The notes: generated by a model not told the origin, from the letters alone. A DNA stretch of 64,000 nt from Siphonodentalium dalli (GCA_032622095.1 CP136069.1:1180001-1244000), one strand, 5' to 3'. Numbered from the stretch's first letter, positions 1 to 12,140 are shown. Made by a program: numbers and translations.

Positions 1-436
1 ATAACTCTGTTAAAATATATCGGATCAAACCCATATTCGAACTCGATCTGTATTTAGGGGTGATAAATTCATATACCAAATTTGGTGTTGATCAGATGAA
101 AAATGTTTTTAGTCATAGCAGCTTGGGTGAATTCTAAGTAAACATAAGAGTGAAAAGGGTTAATTAAACAATACCAAAAACCATACAGACGAAGAACGTG
201 CTAAGAAAAACCTAGGGAAGAAATATGAGGCAGATCAGAAGAAATATGTTCAACTTATTGCATTGGATAGCATGTGTGTAAAGGGTTAATTATTTTCTAA
301 ACCGCTCAACCAATCCATACCAAAAACTATACAGATGAGGGGCGTGTCATCATAAACATACATATCAAATATGAACACAATCGGACAAAATATACTTCGG
401 TTATAGCATCGGATTTTTGTTTTTTTAATTTTAATT
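1..436. repeat. Degenerate dispersed repeat
   Basis: This stretch carries old copies of a module that recurs through the first 3.5 kb. Its recognisable core is 'ATCGGATCAAACCC', followed by 'CGAACTCGATCTG' and an 'ACCAAATTTGGT' palindrome. No gene is visible. Confidence 0.6.
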
Positions 437-800
437 TCGAAACGAGAGGCCGATCACGATCGGCAGATGTTAACCCATCCCTTGGCGATAAAAATTTAAT
501 ATGATCGGATAAATGAGAGTTTTGGTGTTCAATTATAGAGTATACTGTTATGTACTATTATAGACAAATGTACATAACACAAATTATTGGAATTTATGGG
601 TCACTGGCATTTATATAAGAGAATGCACTGGTACAGAATCTGTAATGCTAAACCGCCACAGCCAGCAAGCCCATGGGTTAAATGTGTAGGTGTGACCTGG
701 ACATGGAATACTTGGGTTAAGAGAGTCCAATTTAAGTTTACAATAATAATGTGTCCTAGTATACAGATAAGCAACCTCACCACTGACCCATTAATATCAA
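437..800 (+). repeat. Duplicated ~360-bp segment, copy 1
   Basis: The segment begins near 'GAGGCCGATCACGATCGGC' and is repeated at about 1645-1927 in the same orientation. Both copies share the stretches 'TTAACCCATCCCTTGGCGAT' and 'TAGAGTATACT'. The second copy is interrupted by a MITE. The open frames here have no recognisable domain and are probably fortuitous. Confidence 0.7.
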
Positions 801-1242
801 TTATATAGCAGCACAGATGTCCATGTCTACTGTTAATAGCATGTGATGTTTATTGTTGAATCTTTATTTTAAATTAGATGCCATAGCCTTATGTATCAGA
901 TTATTTGCACATTGGCATAAGTCCAAAGGCAATTGGTGAATTGGATTTAATGTTGCTCCAAACAGATTTACCAGTACATAACACAAGATTTTGGACCGAT
1001 TTAATCAAATTTGGTGTGGTGATTCGGGGTACCCTTGGCAGAGTTATATTAATGGTGTTAGTTTTTCAATTTTTTTTAACTTATTTAAAAAAATTAAAGG
1101 GACACATTGGAAATCTTTTTATCATAATCATCAATATCTAAATGAAAACAAATGACAATGTCAATGACATTTTTTTTATTATTATTATAAAAGTTCAAAA
1201 TAAATTTTTTTTTAAATCGATTCAATTTTTCAATTTTTTTCG

Positions 1243-1503
1243 AAAAAGGGTCATAACTCCTTTAAAATTTATCGGATCAAACCCATATTCGAACTCGATC
1301 TGTATTTTGGGCTGTGAAACTCACATACCAAATTTGGTTTCGATCGGATAAAAAATGTTTGAGTTATCGCATTACTCGTAAAGTGTCTACGGACAGACAG
1401 ACGGACGGATGGACAGACGGACAGACAGACGGACCAACGACGAGTGGTCAATCCGGGCAACGACACTATGTTTACCATACTATGGTATGGGTAAACATAA
1501 AAA
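1243..1503 (+). repeat. GACAGACGG-tailed dispersed repeat
   Basis: The module runs from 'AAAAAGGGTCATAACTCC' through the 'ATCGGATCAAACCC' core into a GACAGACGG-type simple repeat. It ends with a near-palindrome centred on 'CCATACTATGG' with arms GTTTACC/GGTAAAC. Further copies of the same module, with the same palindromic end, lie at 2690-3475. A non-autonomous mobile repeat of unknown class is likely. Confidence 0.65.
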
Positions 1504-1644
1504 GGGTCATAACTCCTTTAAAATAAATCGGATCAAACCCATATTCGAACTCGATCTGTATTTTGGGCGCTGAAACTCGCATACCAAATTTGGTTCCGAT
1601 CAGATAAAAATTGTTTGAGTTATGACAGCATGCGTGAATTCGAA

Positions 1645-1927
1645 GTTGAACGAGAGGCCGATCACGATCGGCAGATGTTAACCCATCCCTTGGCGATAGT
1701 AAATTACTATGATTGGAATCATAAATGAGAGTTTTGGTGTTGAATTATAGAGTATACTTTTATGTACTATTATAGACAAATGTACATAACACAAATTATT
1801 TGAATTTATGGGTCACTAGCATTTATATAAGAGAATACACTGGTACAGCTAAACCACCACAGCCTTGGGTTAAATGTGAAAGGTGGCCAGGACATGGGAT
1901 ACTTGGGTTAAGAGAGTTTACAATAAC
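1645..1927 (+). repeat. Duplicated segment, copy 2, interrupted by a MITE
   Basis: This is a second copy of 437-800. It is collinear until the 'GTTTACAATAA' stretch, where the foldback element 1928-2460 begins. Confidence 0.65.
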
Positions 1928-2460
1928 CAGGTCAGGCACATCCTGAATTCCACTATTATAGCGATATTCCACTATTATAGTGGTATTTGACCATTACCGT
2001 TTTGTTAATATGATAAAAGAGGGATAATCCAAAATCATATTTCCCACAAATATTATTCAAAATCAGATCGCACTAACTCGATACCATGCATATAGTTTGT
2101 CCAGGAGAATTATTAATCATGACGGCACACGATAAGTAACTCAATTAGCATGTAATTAGTTGAAATATTGTTATGAAGGAGCGATTGAGTCATCCTGCAA
2201 TTGTCATTTAGAACGGGATATATTAGTAATAGTATAATATTATTGAATATCAAAGCTGGCGCAAAAGATTGCACAACGAATTTTGTCGGAAGACTGTTCA
2301 TTCGCTGCGATATTGTTATGAGTGACATTTGGCTGTGCACTGGTATGCGCCGTCTTCTATTCCCGACACAAATAAAGAAAACATGAACGTGTTATAGTCA
2401 AATATCACTGTAATAGTGGAATATCGCTATAATAGTGGAATTCAGGATGTGCCTGACCTG
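1928..2460. mobile_element. Foldback MITE with CAGGTCAGG inverted ends
   Basis: The left end 'CAGGTCAGGCACATCCTG' is the reverse complement of the right end 'CAGGATGTGCCTGACCTG'. The inverted match continues for about 55 bp through 'CCACTATTATAG'. ATAAC flanks both sides (1923-1927 and 2461-2465), so the target duplication is probably 5 bp. An alternative reading gives an 8-bp ATAACCAG. There is no transposase; the open frames inside (about 2113-2386) look fortuitous. The element sits inside an older duplicated repeat and is therefore younger than it. Confidence 0.8.
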
Positions 2461-2689
2461 ATAACCAGAGTAAGAGTGCAAATTAATTAGATAGAGCTAC
2501 TGCCTGTAAGCCTGTGTGTGTCCTGTCCCTAAAAACATAGCTGATTTCTCCTCACACTAATGTCTAAAAATAACTCTAATTATCAATAACTCAGATACTG
2601 CTTGTCTCTTACAGAGCTAAAGTTTTACTGCTGGTGCTGGTAATCAATTTGTTGTTGACTGCTATGGTTATCTGTTCAATTCTTAGTTG

Positions 2690-3475
2690 AAAAAGGGCCA
2701 TAACTCTGGTATAAAATGTTGGATCTAACCCATATTCAATCTCGATTTGTATTTTGAGTTGAGAAACTCGCATACCAAATTTGGTTCTTATCAGTTGAAA
2801 AATGGTTGATTTATCAAAATATGCAGAAATTCTATGTCAAAGGGCCATAACTCCATTGAAAAATATCGGATCAAACCCATATTCGAACTCGATCTGTATT
2901 TTGGTCCGAGAAACTTGCATACCAAATTTGATTCTGATCAGATAAAAAAATTTTGAGTTATGGTAGCATGCATGAATTCTAAGTCGAAAAAGGGCCAAAA
3001 CTCCGTGAAAAAAACTCGGATCGAACCCATATTCGAACTCGATCTGTATTTGGTGCTGACAAATTCATATACAAAATTTGGTTCCGATCAGATATAAAAT
3101 GTTCGAGTTATCGCACCATGCGTAAAGTGTCTACAGACAGACAGACAGACAGACAGACAGATGGACTAACGACGAGTGGTCAATCCGGACAACGACACTA
3201 TGTTTACCATACTATGGTATGGGTAAACATAAAAAGGGCCATAACTCCGTAAAAAAAACTCGGATCAAACCCATATTTGAACTCGATCTGTATTTTGGTC
3301 TGAGAAACTCATATACAAAATTTGGTTCCGATCGGATAGAAAATTTTTGAGTTATCGCACCATGCGTAAAGTGTCTACGGACAGACAGACGGACGGACAG
3401 ACGTACGCACGACGAGTGGTCAATCCGGACGTCGACATTATGTTTACCATACTATGGTATGGGTAAACATAAAAA
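2690..3475 (+). repeat. Three further copies of the GACAGACGG-tailed repeat
   Basis: Successive copies of the module at 1243-1503 start near 2690, 2840 and 3230, with partial copies between. Two of them end in the GACAGACAG simple repeat followed by the 'CCATACTATGG' palindrome (3199-3236 and 3438-3475). No gene is seen. Confidence 0.65.
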
Positions 3476-3600
3476 CTTACAATGTTGTGATATATGGCCT
3501 AGCATCAATAAGCCGAAAATACAGTCTAGTTGGTTGACAAATCCAAACATTGTAAATAATGGAAGTTCCACTTACCTTTATTTAAAGTATAATTTATGAT

Positions 3601-3952
3601 TTAAAGTGGTACTGTACGCCAAATTCGTCCATTTATGGTACCATCTCATACTATACCCAACAGAATGTATGTAAAAATTAATACATTTGATCCATAGATG
3701 AGTGAAAAATACACTTGTGTGCTCTTTGAACGATGGAAGCAACATGGTAATATTAATGAAAATGAGTTATTGACTCTAATAACTCATTTTTGTCATAATC
3801 CATATGTTCTGTCACATCGTTCTTAGAGCGCATGAGTGTATTTTGCACTCACCGATCATGGTTCAAATTTTATTTCTTTTGCAGACATTCTGTTGGGTAT
3901 AATATGAGATGGTATCATAAATGGCCAAATTTAGTGCACAGTAGCTCTTTAG
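3601..3952. mobile_element. Foldback MITE of about 350 bp
   Basis: The left arm 'TACCATCTCATACTATACCC' pairs with the right arm 'GGGTATAATATGAGATGGTA'. The pairing extends outward to the ends (AAAGTGGTACTGT against ACAGTAGCTCTTT). The interior also folds back ('AATGAGTTATTGA' / 'TAATAACTCATT'). No clear target duplication was found. Confidence 0.65.
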
Positions 3953-4088
3953 TCCAAAATATGGCCTCCTGCAGGGGTAAATTCACTATTGTTTTTAATT
4001 GGAATGAGAGCATCAAAGTTTGAGTCGCGGAAAAAATTGTTTGTTGGTCCTATGGACCACCCATGCACCCACCCCGGGCATATACGTG

Positions 4089-4112
4089 TCCCCCCCCACC
4101 CCCCCCCCCCCC
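4089..4112. repeat. Poly-C tract
   Basis: This is a nearly pure run of C with one A. Its length may be unreliable in the assembly. Confidence 0.8.
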
Positions 4113-4478
4113 GGCTACAGCAGGATAATATTCACATCTATATGATGTTTGGTCTGAAAACAATAAATTTCCCACTACATGTAAATAAGCTAGCCTAATT
4201 AATTAATTTTTGGTGTGACCTTCCAAACTTATTGATGTGTCAAGCATGGGGACTATGGAGTATCCATTCACATCATCCAACCCTCACTCAGTAAAACGAA
4301 TCGTAAGACACACTACTCTGTCGCCAGTGACATACGTCCCTGGGTCATGGATGCATACACGTAGATACGCGCTCACAGCCCACACACATGAGCAAATATA
4401 ATGCAGTAATTATGGACTCCGAAATACGCTACCGGTAAAATAATAGGCCGAGGCTATTCTGCCGCTAGCAGCATAATA

Positions 4479-4853
4479 AGTGATCGTTCAGATGACCACG
4501 ATTCCATCGTAAGTGGAGTAATCGGGCCTGACGAGATCATGGATAGTTTGTTCACACGATTGCGATGTCGTCGTACATTATAATATCGTAGGTTGTTCCT
4601 AAAGCATGTGACTGACTACCCTACGGCCATTCCCAGCTACGATTTTTACGTACATGTACACACGACTGCGATTACGTCGCAAGTGGAGGTATCCAAGGAT
4701 CCACCACGATTTCGCATCTAAAATCAAACAGTGCTTGATATTATTTTTTTACCTACGATTTTGACGTGAGCATGCGCAGTCCAACTACCGGTTACTTCCT
4801 ATGACGGAAATCTTTCCACTTATGATTGTATCGTGGGCGTCTGAACATTCACT
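4479..4853. mobile_element. Imperfect foldback element
   Basis: The left end 'AGTGATCGTTCAGA' with 'CCACGATTCCATCGTAAG' is matched in inverted form by 'CTTATGATTGTATCGTGG' and 'TCTGAACATTCACT'. Around it, 'GCCGCTAGCGGC'-like palindromes occur at about 4460, 4873 and 5131, hinting at an older nested element. No coding capacity is seen. Confidence 0.5.
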
Positions 4854-4859
4854 AAGATA

Positions 4860-6170
4860 ATCCCTTTATTCTGCCGCTAGCGGCAAAATCTGCCGCAAAC
4901 AAAAATATGTGTGATACTGTAATATGCCAACTATTCTTTCATCCGTTTGGACACATGGCGCTTGATGATCTGGGTGGTTTTACTGTCCCGTTTCCAATAT
5001 ACATAAAAAACTGACAGGGGAGATTCAAAAGAATCTCCTACCGACAGCACTTTTACACAGACGCCATTTTTACAGACATCGCATGCTATGACATGATGGA
5101 TAAGTACAATATTTGTGACGTCATTTTGTATACGCTAGCGGCATAATAAGATTACACTCTTATTGGACATTTTTTACGTACCGTTACGTACGTCGCACGC
5201 AACAATTTTTGACGTCATAACATGCGTTTTTTTCTTGGGCAAGCTATGCCTTCGCCATTTTGATTATCAGAAATCGGTGTCTCACTGTCTGGCCACGGTT
5301 TATCGTTTGTTATTGGTGAGTATTTATTTATTTATTTACCCGTTTTCAACACAATCGATTGATACTGTGAGGACTTGTTTCGGGAATTATTTCGCTTATA
5401 TACCACTTTTGAAAGAACCTGAGCGATGTAAATTGTGGAATCTTCCGAAATGCCAGCGCCGTTCGAAAATTTGAAATAAACTTATAAAGTTGAGGTTCAC
5501 TGACGCTGTTCAATTTAGTCTGGTAATTTTAGAATGTACGGACAATTTATACATACAGGTTCCGCGTTTAACTTGAATTGTGGAATACTTCTCAGTAAAT
5601 TCATGCAAAATTGATTTTGAGAGCTGAATTTTTGCCAAAAAATGAAAATAGTATTCGGAGTGGGAGTTAGGTCAACATCATGAGTGAACATGATGACCGC
5701 TTTCGCAGATTGCTGCTTCATGACTGAACTAAAGAGTTTAACAGACAGACTGTTCAAGTTAACTGGGAGTGGGAGTATTCCCATGCTGTCATCCTATTCC
5801 TAGGCTATATTAGAATTTAGATGAAAATTTAAATGAGACTATAATCTATAATACCCGTTGTGGACAAATAGCGAGCAAACCCCATTTCGGCCATAGGTGA
5901 AGGGTACTTGTACCTACAGGTAGGTTTGTTTTGAGGGAACTTTTGTTATTTTCTTCAGACACAACTCCGAATCTACGATGTGCATGGTGAACCTAGATCA
6001 TGCCCGTAGAGATCATAATCAACCAGTACAAAACCTGGGAACTTTTTGAAGTTTGACAGGGAACCTTATAATAATGAAAGTGTCAATGACACTGCAGCTC
6101 AACTTTGTAAAGAAGGTAATTTTTGTGTGTGATGAGCAATGACTAAAGACAGATTAATGAAAGTGTCAAT
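4860..6170. other. Unannotated stretch
   Basis: Short open frames of up to about 100 codons have no recognisable domain. Near its end, the phrase 'GAAAGTGTCAATGACACT' occurs twice, each time followed by 'CTCAACTT' (about 6078 and 6161). Nothing else can be supported. Confidence 0.5.
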
Positions 6171-6177
6171 GACACTG

Positions 6178-8201
6178 TAGCTCAACTTAGGTAGGGGAAT
6201 AATTTAATGGTTGACAGTAAATGGAGGAATAGGAAAGGTGCTAATTGAAATGTCTAACCTGCGCCAAAGGATTTAGTGATGCAAAGAGTAAAATACAAGA
6301 TGGCTGCTGGCGGTCATGTTTTTTGGCCAATTGACCCCAAAAGGACTCGTTCCCATCTACGTGTCATTGTTAACATCCATGACAAATTTTATGAAGATCT
6401 GACCAAAGCTACGACCTACAAACTTCATGATGATCAGACGAACAGTACGACCTGTAGACCGCGCCAATGGATTGAATTTTGAAATCCAAAATGGCCCGCA
6501 CGAAAGGATTTAGTCATGCAAAGAGTAAAATCCAAGATGGCTGCTGGCGGCCATGTTTTTGGACAGAATGACCCCAAAACGACTCGTTCCCATCTACATG
6601 TCATTGTTATCATCCATTTCATTTCATGACCATCTGACCAAAGCTACGACCTGTAGCCCGCACCAAAGGATTTAGTCATGCAAAGAGTAAAATCCAAGAT
6701 AGCTGCTGGCGGCCATGTTTTTTGGCCGACCGACTCCAAAATCACTTGTTCCCATCTACATGTCAGTGTTAACATCCATGACAAATTTCATAAACTTCCG
6801 ACCAACGCAACGACCTGTAGCCCGTGCCAAAGGATTTAGTCATGCAAAGAGTAAAATCCAAGATGGCTGCTGGCAGCCATGTTTTTTGGCCGAACGACCC
6901 CAAAATCACTCGTTCCCATCTACATGTCATTATTAACATCCATGAAAAATTTCATGATGAACAGACGAACAGTACGACCTGTAGCCCGCGCCAATGGATT
7001 GAAACTTGAAATCCAAGATGGCTGCCAGTGGCCATGTTTTTTGGCCGAATGACCCCAAAATGACTCACTCCCATCTACATGTCAATGTCAACATTCATGA
7101 CAAATTTCATAAAAATTAGACCAAGGTACGACCTGTAGCCCGCGCCAAAGGATTTAGTCATGCAAAGAGTAAAATCCAAGATGGCTTCTGGCGACCATGT
7201 TTTTCAGCCGAACGACCCCAAAATGACTCGCTCCCATCTACATGTCATTATTAACATCCATGACAAATTTCATGATCTTCCGATCAAAGATACGACCTGT
7301 AGCCCGCGCCAAAGGATTTAGTCATGCAAAGAGTAAAATACAAGATGGCTGCTGGCGGCCATGTTTTTTGGCCGAACGACCCCAAAATGACTCGTTCCCA
7401 TCTACATGTCAATATTAACATCCATGACAAATTTCATGATGATCAGACGAACAGTACGACCTGTAGCCCGCGCCAATGGATTGAATTTTGAAATCTAAGA
7501 TGGCCGCCAGCAGCCATGTTTTTTGGCCGAATGACCCCACAATGATTCGTTCCCATCTACATGTCAATGTCAACATTCATGACAAATTTCATAAAGATTA
7601 GACCAAAGGTACAACCTGTAACCCGCGCCAAATGATTTAGTCATGCAAATAGTAAAATCCAAGATGGCTGCTGGCGGCCATGTTTTTTGGCCGAACGACT
7701 CCAAAATCACTCGTTCCCATCTACATGTCAGTGTTAACATCCATGACAAATTTCATGAACTTCCGACCAACGCAACGACCTGTAGCCCGTGCCAAAGGAT
7801 TTAGTCATGCAAAGAGTAAAATCCAAGATGGCTGCTGGCAGCCATGTTTTTTGGCCGAACGACCCCAAAATCACTCGTTCCCATCTAAATGTCATTATTA
7901 ACATCAATGACAAATTTCATGATGATCAGACGAACAGTACGACCTGTAGCCCGCGCCAATGGATTGAATCTTGAAATCCAAGATGGCTGCCAGCGGCCAT
8001 GTTTTTTGGCCGAATGACCCCAAAATGACTCGTTCATATCTACATGTCAATGTCAACATTCATGACAAATTTCATAAAGATCAGACCAAAGGTACGACCT
8101 GTAGCCCGCGCCAAAGGAAATTGTTGACGGACACACAGACACACGGACGACGGACGCCAAACCATGGCAATAGCTCAAACTTACAAAAGTAAGTTGAGCT
8201 A
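6178..8201 (+). repeat. Tandem array of ~160-bp monomers with AAGATGGC cores
   Basis: At least eleven monomers follow one another, spaced 154-165 bp as measured between 'CCATGTTTTTTGGCC' blocks (about 6551, 6714, 6879, 7033, 7196, 7360, 7515, 7679, 7843, 7999). There are two monomer types. Type A has 'GATTTAGTCATGCAAAGAG' before the 'CCAAGATGGCTGC' core. Type B has 'GGATTGAATTTTGAAATC'. They run mostly A-A-B, giving a higher-order unit of about 482 bp. The array ends in a short GACACACGGACG tract and a hairpin around 'GTAAGTTGAGCTA', whose inverse occurs near 6178. Conserved peptides in the open frames here merely follow the DNA repeat. Confidence 0.85.
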
Positions 8202-8221
8202 AAAAGGAGTGTAAAAAATGA

Positions 8222-9097
8222 GCAGTAAAGGATTTAGTCATACAGAGTAAAATCCAAGATGGCTGCTGCCATCTACATTCCAATTTCAACAGCCATGAAA
8301 AATTTCATGATGATCAGACTAAAGGTACGACCTGTAGCCCGTGCTAAAAGATTTAGTCATACAAAGAGTAAAATCCAAGATGGCTGCTGGCGGCCATGTT
8401 TTTTGGCCAAATGACATCAAAATGACACGTTCCCATCTGCATGTCATTGTTGACAAATTTTATGATGATCAGACTAAAAGTTTGACCTGTAGCCCGTGCT
8501 AAAGGATTTAGTCATACAAAGAGTAAAATCAAAGATGGCTGCTGGCGGCCCTGTTTTTTGGCCGAATGACCCCAAAATTAATTGTTCCCATCTACTTGTC
8601 AATATTAACATCCATGACAAATTTCATGATGATCAGACGAACAGTACGACCTGTAGCCGGTGCTAATGGATTGAATTTTGAAATCAAAGATGGCCGCTGG
8701 CGGCCATGTTTTTTGTCTGAATGACCCCAAAGTGACTCGTTCCCATCTACATTCCAATTTCAACAGCCATGCAAAATTTCATGATGATCAGACTAAAGGT
8801 ACGACCTGTAGCCCGTGCTAAAGGATTTAGTCATACAAAGAGTAAAATCCAAGATGGCTGCTGGTGGCCATGTTTTTTGGCCGAATGACCCCCAAAATGA
8901 CTCGTTCCCATCTACATATCATTGTTAACATCCATGACAAATTTTATGATGATCAGACGAAAAGTTTGACCTGTAGCCCGTGCTAAAGGATTTAGTCATA
9001 CAAAGAGTAAAATCCAAGATGGCTGCTGGCAGCCATGTTTTTGGGCTGAATGACCCCAAAATTACTCGTTCCCATCTACTTGTCAATATTAACATCC
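8222..9097 (+). repeat. Continuation of the AAGATGGC monomer array
   Basis: Five or six more monomers of the same family follow after a short unique joint, with cores near 8255, 8375, 8533, 8690, 8850 and 9016. The last monomer is cut at 'TAACATCCAT', where the foldback element at 9098 begins. Confidence 0.8.
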
Positions 9098-9437
9098 ATT
9101 TACTCATACAAATCAACAGATCGTCAGTAAACAATTTCTATAGAGGAGAAATCTGTCGATAATTCCAACTTTAAAAAAAAAATTTGTCAAGTCACAAAGT
9201 TCCTAATTTTAATATTCATGACTGACATAGTAGAAACAGCCAATCACCGCTCAGTGTTAGAATCGAGGTCCTCATTTTAATATTCATTATGACCTGACCT
9301 CGATTCTAACACTGAGCGGTGATTGGCTGTTTCTACTTGTGACTTGACAAATTTTTGTTTTAAAGTTGGAATTATCGACAGATTTCTCCTCTATAGAAAT
9401 TGTTTACTGACGATCTGTTGATTTGTATGAGTAAATA
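9098..9437. mobile_element. 340-bp near-perfect hairpin element
   Basis: The left arm starts 'ATTTACTCATACAAATCAAC' and the right arm ends with its complement, 'GTTGATTTGTATGAGTAAAT'. The arms pair almost without mismatch for about 130-160 bp. Matching blocks include 'GAGGAGAAATCTGTCGATAA' and 'CCAATCACCGCTCAGTG'. The left arm has an extra ~33 bp near the loop that resembles the loop sequence. The element has no coding capacity and interrupts a monomer of the neighbouring array. Confidence 0.85.
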
Positions 9438-9920
9438 AATTATTAGCCGATAAGAAATCACTGAGCGCTAAACGTTTAGTTGATCGTTTGGCCGATTTTT
9501 AATTATAGTAAGCCGCGCGGGGGTGAAGTTATAAGAAGATTTCCGACATTTTGTATTGAGCCGGATCAAAATGAAAATTTACGGTCTTCGGAGACAATAT
9601 TCGGTGGTTAAAAAATTATCAAATGCTATGTATATGAATGGTTTTGATGGGAGTTTGTGGTATTGATTGAAAGATGAATTCTTCGCCGATACATCCGTGG
9701 TTATATCTGTGGCATTACTGGTGTGAATGAGCTATATTTGATCGATCGGCGAGTGATGGTAAAAAGGTGAATTTCTACAGTTACCCTTGTGTTATTATTA
9801 TACCATTAGCGTGAAGCAGGCGCGTATATAGCAGCGGCGTATATGGGCAGCGCAAAAGGGGGGCGGACAGCGGAGCGCGTTACAGGCCCATGTGGTATGC
9901 ATTGTAGTTTGAGCTATCAC
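9438..9920. other. Unannotated spacer
   Basis: This is non-repetitive sequence without a recognisable gene. Confidence 0.5.
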
Positions 9921-11121
9921 CAGGTCTGGCAAATGTGAGAATACAGCTACAATAGCTGTATTCAGCTAACCTACATGTAGCTGTATTCAGCTATATATTA
10001 TACTCTCAAAGCGGCTGTTTTTCGATAATAAACTAGAAGCGCTAATTTGCGCATCAAAATTAGGGTACCCTATTCTCCGGTCACCCTCAACCAAATCAAA
10101 ATCGTCGCTTGTGTTCTGACAAAGTGTTGCCTTTTGTCGGCACGACGATGGTGATTATGTGTGAAAACTTACAATGGCGGTCGATGTCGGTCATAACGGT
10201 TAATAACTCTCTTATGCAATGCGGAATACCTTGAAAAATACATTAAATACAATATTTATCACCGAAGATGGAACATCTTAATCATTCCCGGAAGTATCAA
10301 TATGATGCTGCTAAAACTCAGTTTGGTTGGTGCGTTAAAACAGGTCAAAAGGGGAACATCTCTAGCCAGAGTTTAACCGAGCGAGTTCCACTCACTGCTT
10401 GAGCTGATTCTCTCCAAAAATACGGAAACGCATACATGTATGTCGAATCGCGAAAATACAAATACCAATGTTATGTTTAGTAAGTTTTCACCCATTATAT
10501 ATTTTCCTGCCAAAACAGATTGAATAGTTCTGACTCGCTAACGACCAGGACTTCATGTTTGAAATACTTCAGAAATTATATAAGTCGCATTTTCATTTCA
10601 GTTGTCCCTATGTTGTGCCATACATTTGCAATATGCCGCACAATATCTGTATATATACCGTTATGAATAGTTACCAGTATCGCTCACAAATCGCTAGTGG
10701 TATGTAATTCTAAATGCTCGATATAGGTACACCATTCTAACGCCCCCTACCGGTTTAGCATCGGGAAGAAGTAAACGAGTGTTTGGGATGAATTTGATCT
10801 TTATTTTATAAGTTAGTTAATGAATGCATTTGCAGAAAATAGTCCCCAGAATATTTACTGACATCGACCACCGTAGTAAGTTTTCACACAAAATAAGAAT
10901 TGCCGTGTCGACAAAAGGCAACACTTTGTCAGAACACAAGCGACGATTTTGATTTGGTTGAGGGTGACCGGAGAATATGTTGGCCAAATTTTGATGCACA
11001 AATTAGCGCTTCTAGTTTATTATCGAAAAACAGCCGCTTTGAGAGTATAATTTATAGCTGAATACAGCTAGGTTAGCTGAATACAGCTATTGTAGCTGTA
11101 TTCTCACATTTGCCAGACCTG
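9921..11121. mobile_element. 1.2-kb element with ~265-bp terminal inverted repeats
   Basis: The ends are 'CAGGTCTGGCAAATGTGAG' and 'CTCACATTTGCCAGACCTG'. Inverted similarity continues for about 265 bp on each side, through 'AAGCGGCTGTTTTTCGATAA' and 'GTGTTCTGACAAAGTGTTGC'. Subterminal 'TAGCTGTATTCAGCTA' palindromes occur at both ends. The CAGG-type ends recall hAT or related cut-and-paste transposons. The flanks share only a CTAT core, so an 8-bp duplication is not demonstrated. No transposase is encoded. Confidence 0.8.
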
Positions 11122-11454
11122 TCTATGTTTAATCCCGTGGCTCGCTTTCAAGTCTATTTTCTCGCTTAAACAAGAGTTCCAGGAAGTTCCTTCGCTTTCT
11201 TGTATCAGTAGCACTTATGATTGGCACAATGTCTTACCAATATATCGTTGTCATCCAACTTTAACTAAGTTTGAAGCAGGTTTCTTCAGAAATGTGCTCG
11301 CAATAATGTCAACAATCCCAGTAATAAACCAGGTGTTCTAAAATATAAGTATGGTTGTAAAATAAGTATGGTTTTTGCGTCTGCGCATGTTCACTCCTCT
11401 CACAAACCGTAGGTCGCGCCTCGGTGGGAAACAGTGTCACCAAAGAGTGGGTGT

Positions 11455-11525
11455 TATAACATGATTAGGGTTTATAAGTGATGTTATCTAATGAAATTAC
11501 CTATTATAGAAGTCTTGAGCGCGGA
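11455..11525 (+). repeat. 71-bp block identical to one at 28854
   Basis: The block starts 'TATAACATGATTAGGGTTTA' and ends 'AGTCTTGAGCGCGGA'. By eye it is identical over 71 bp to 28854-28924. Sequences outside the block differ at both places. It may be the end of a mobile element. Confidence 0.85.
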
Positions 11526-12027
11526 GCGAAGTTGTCGGTTTGAAGTCTGTGGTTGAAGTGCCGAGAATTCCCGGATGACGTCACCTTCGGGAAGAGTCGG
11601 GTCACGTAAGTCGTCCCGAGTGGTGTAGACACATCTCCGTGGGTCTCCGGATGATCTCGGTGGAACAAGAGGCCAAAACCGCTACATTCCCCCTCACTTT
11701 GAAGAATTGGCTCCATATCCGGTGGAATGAGATAACCCAGACATTTAGTAGGAGACGTGAGTTTATCGGGAGGCTCCGTTGAAGAAATGAAAGACCCCGG
11801 ATGCTCCATAGAAGAAATGAGTCCCTCCGGATGCTCCGTAGAAGGGTTGAATTTCCTGGAACGCTCAGCGGAAGACATGAGTTTATTTGGAGGCTCCATG
11901 GAGGAATGAGTCGATTCAGATGCTCTGTAGAAGAATTGGATTCCTCGGAACGCTTCGTGGACGAAATGAGTTTATTCGGATGCTCCGTGGAACAGGAAAT
12001 AATGCGGAATATACAGATGTACAACAT
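11504..12027 (-). pseudogene. Broken ORF encoding 10-residue repeats
   Basis: On the minus strand a 30-bp minisatellite (about eight units, 11756-11995) encodes repeats of the type S-S-T-E-H-P-x-x-L-I. The upstream part is open from 12027 and the downstream part from 11899 to 11504, in another frame. One unit is 29 bp instead of 30 (around 11895-11923), which explains the change of frame. If joined, the product would be about 170 residues with a non-repetitive C-terminus. I recognise no family. The intact codon-length period suggests former coding function, but a 30-bp minisatellite can do this by chance. Confidence 0.4.
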
Positions 12028-12140
12028 GATGCTCCCTTGAGGGTTCTACTCAGCTTAAATCTTCGGGTAAACGCCGACCGTCGTCATCAGGGCCTTGATC
12101 CTTCCAACTAGACTAGTGCCTTTGCTATTCGTTGTGATCT

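Noticed and set aside
6276-8192. Several overlapping open frames encoding similar peptides with 'KSKMAAGSHVFWPND'
   Set aside because: They repeat because the DNA monomers repeat. Frames change between monomers and contain frequent stops, so there is no sign of selection on protein.
11461-11480. Telomere-like TTAGGG motif within the 71-bp block
   Set aside because: It is a single copy, not a telomeric array.
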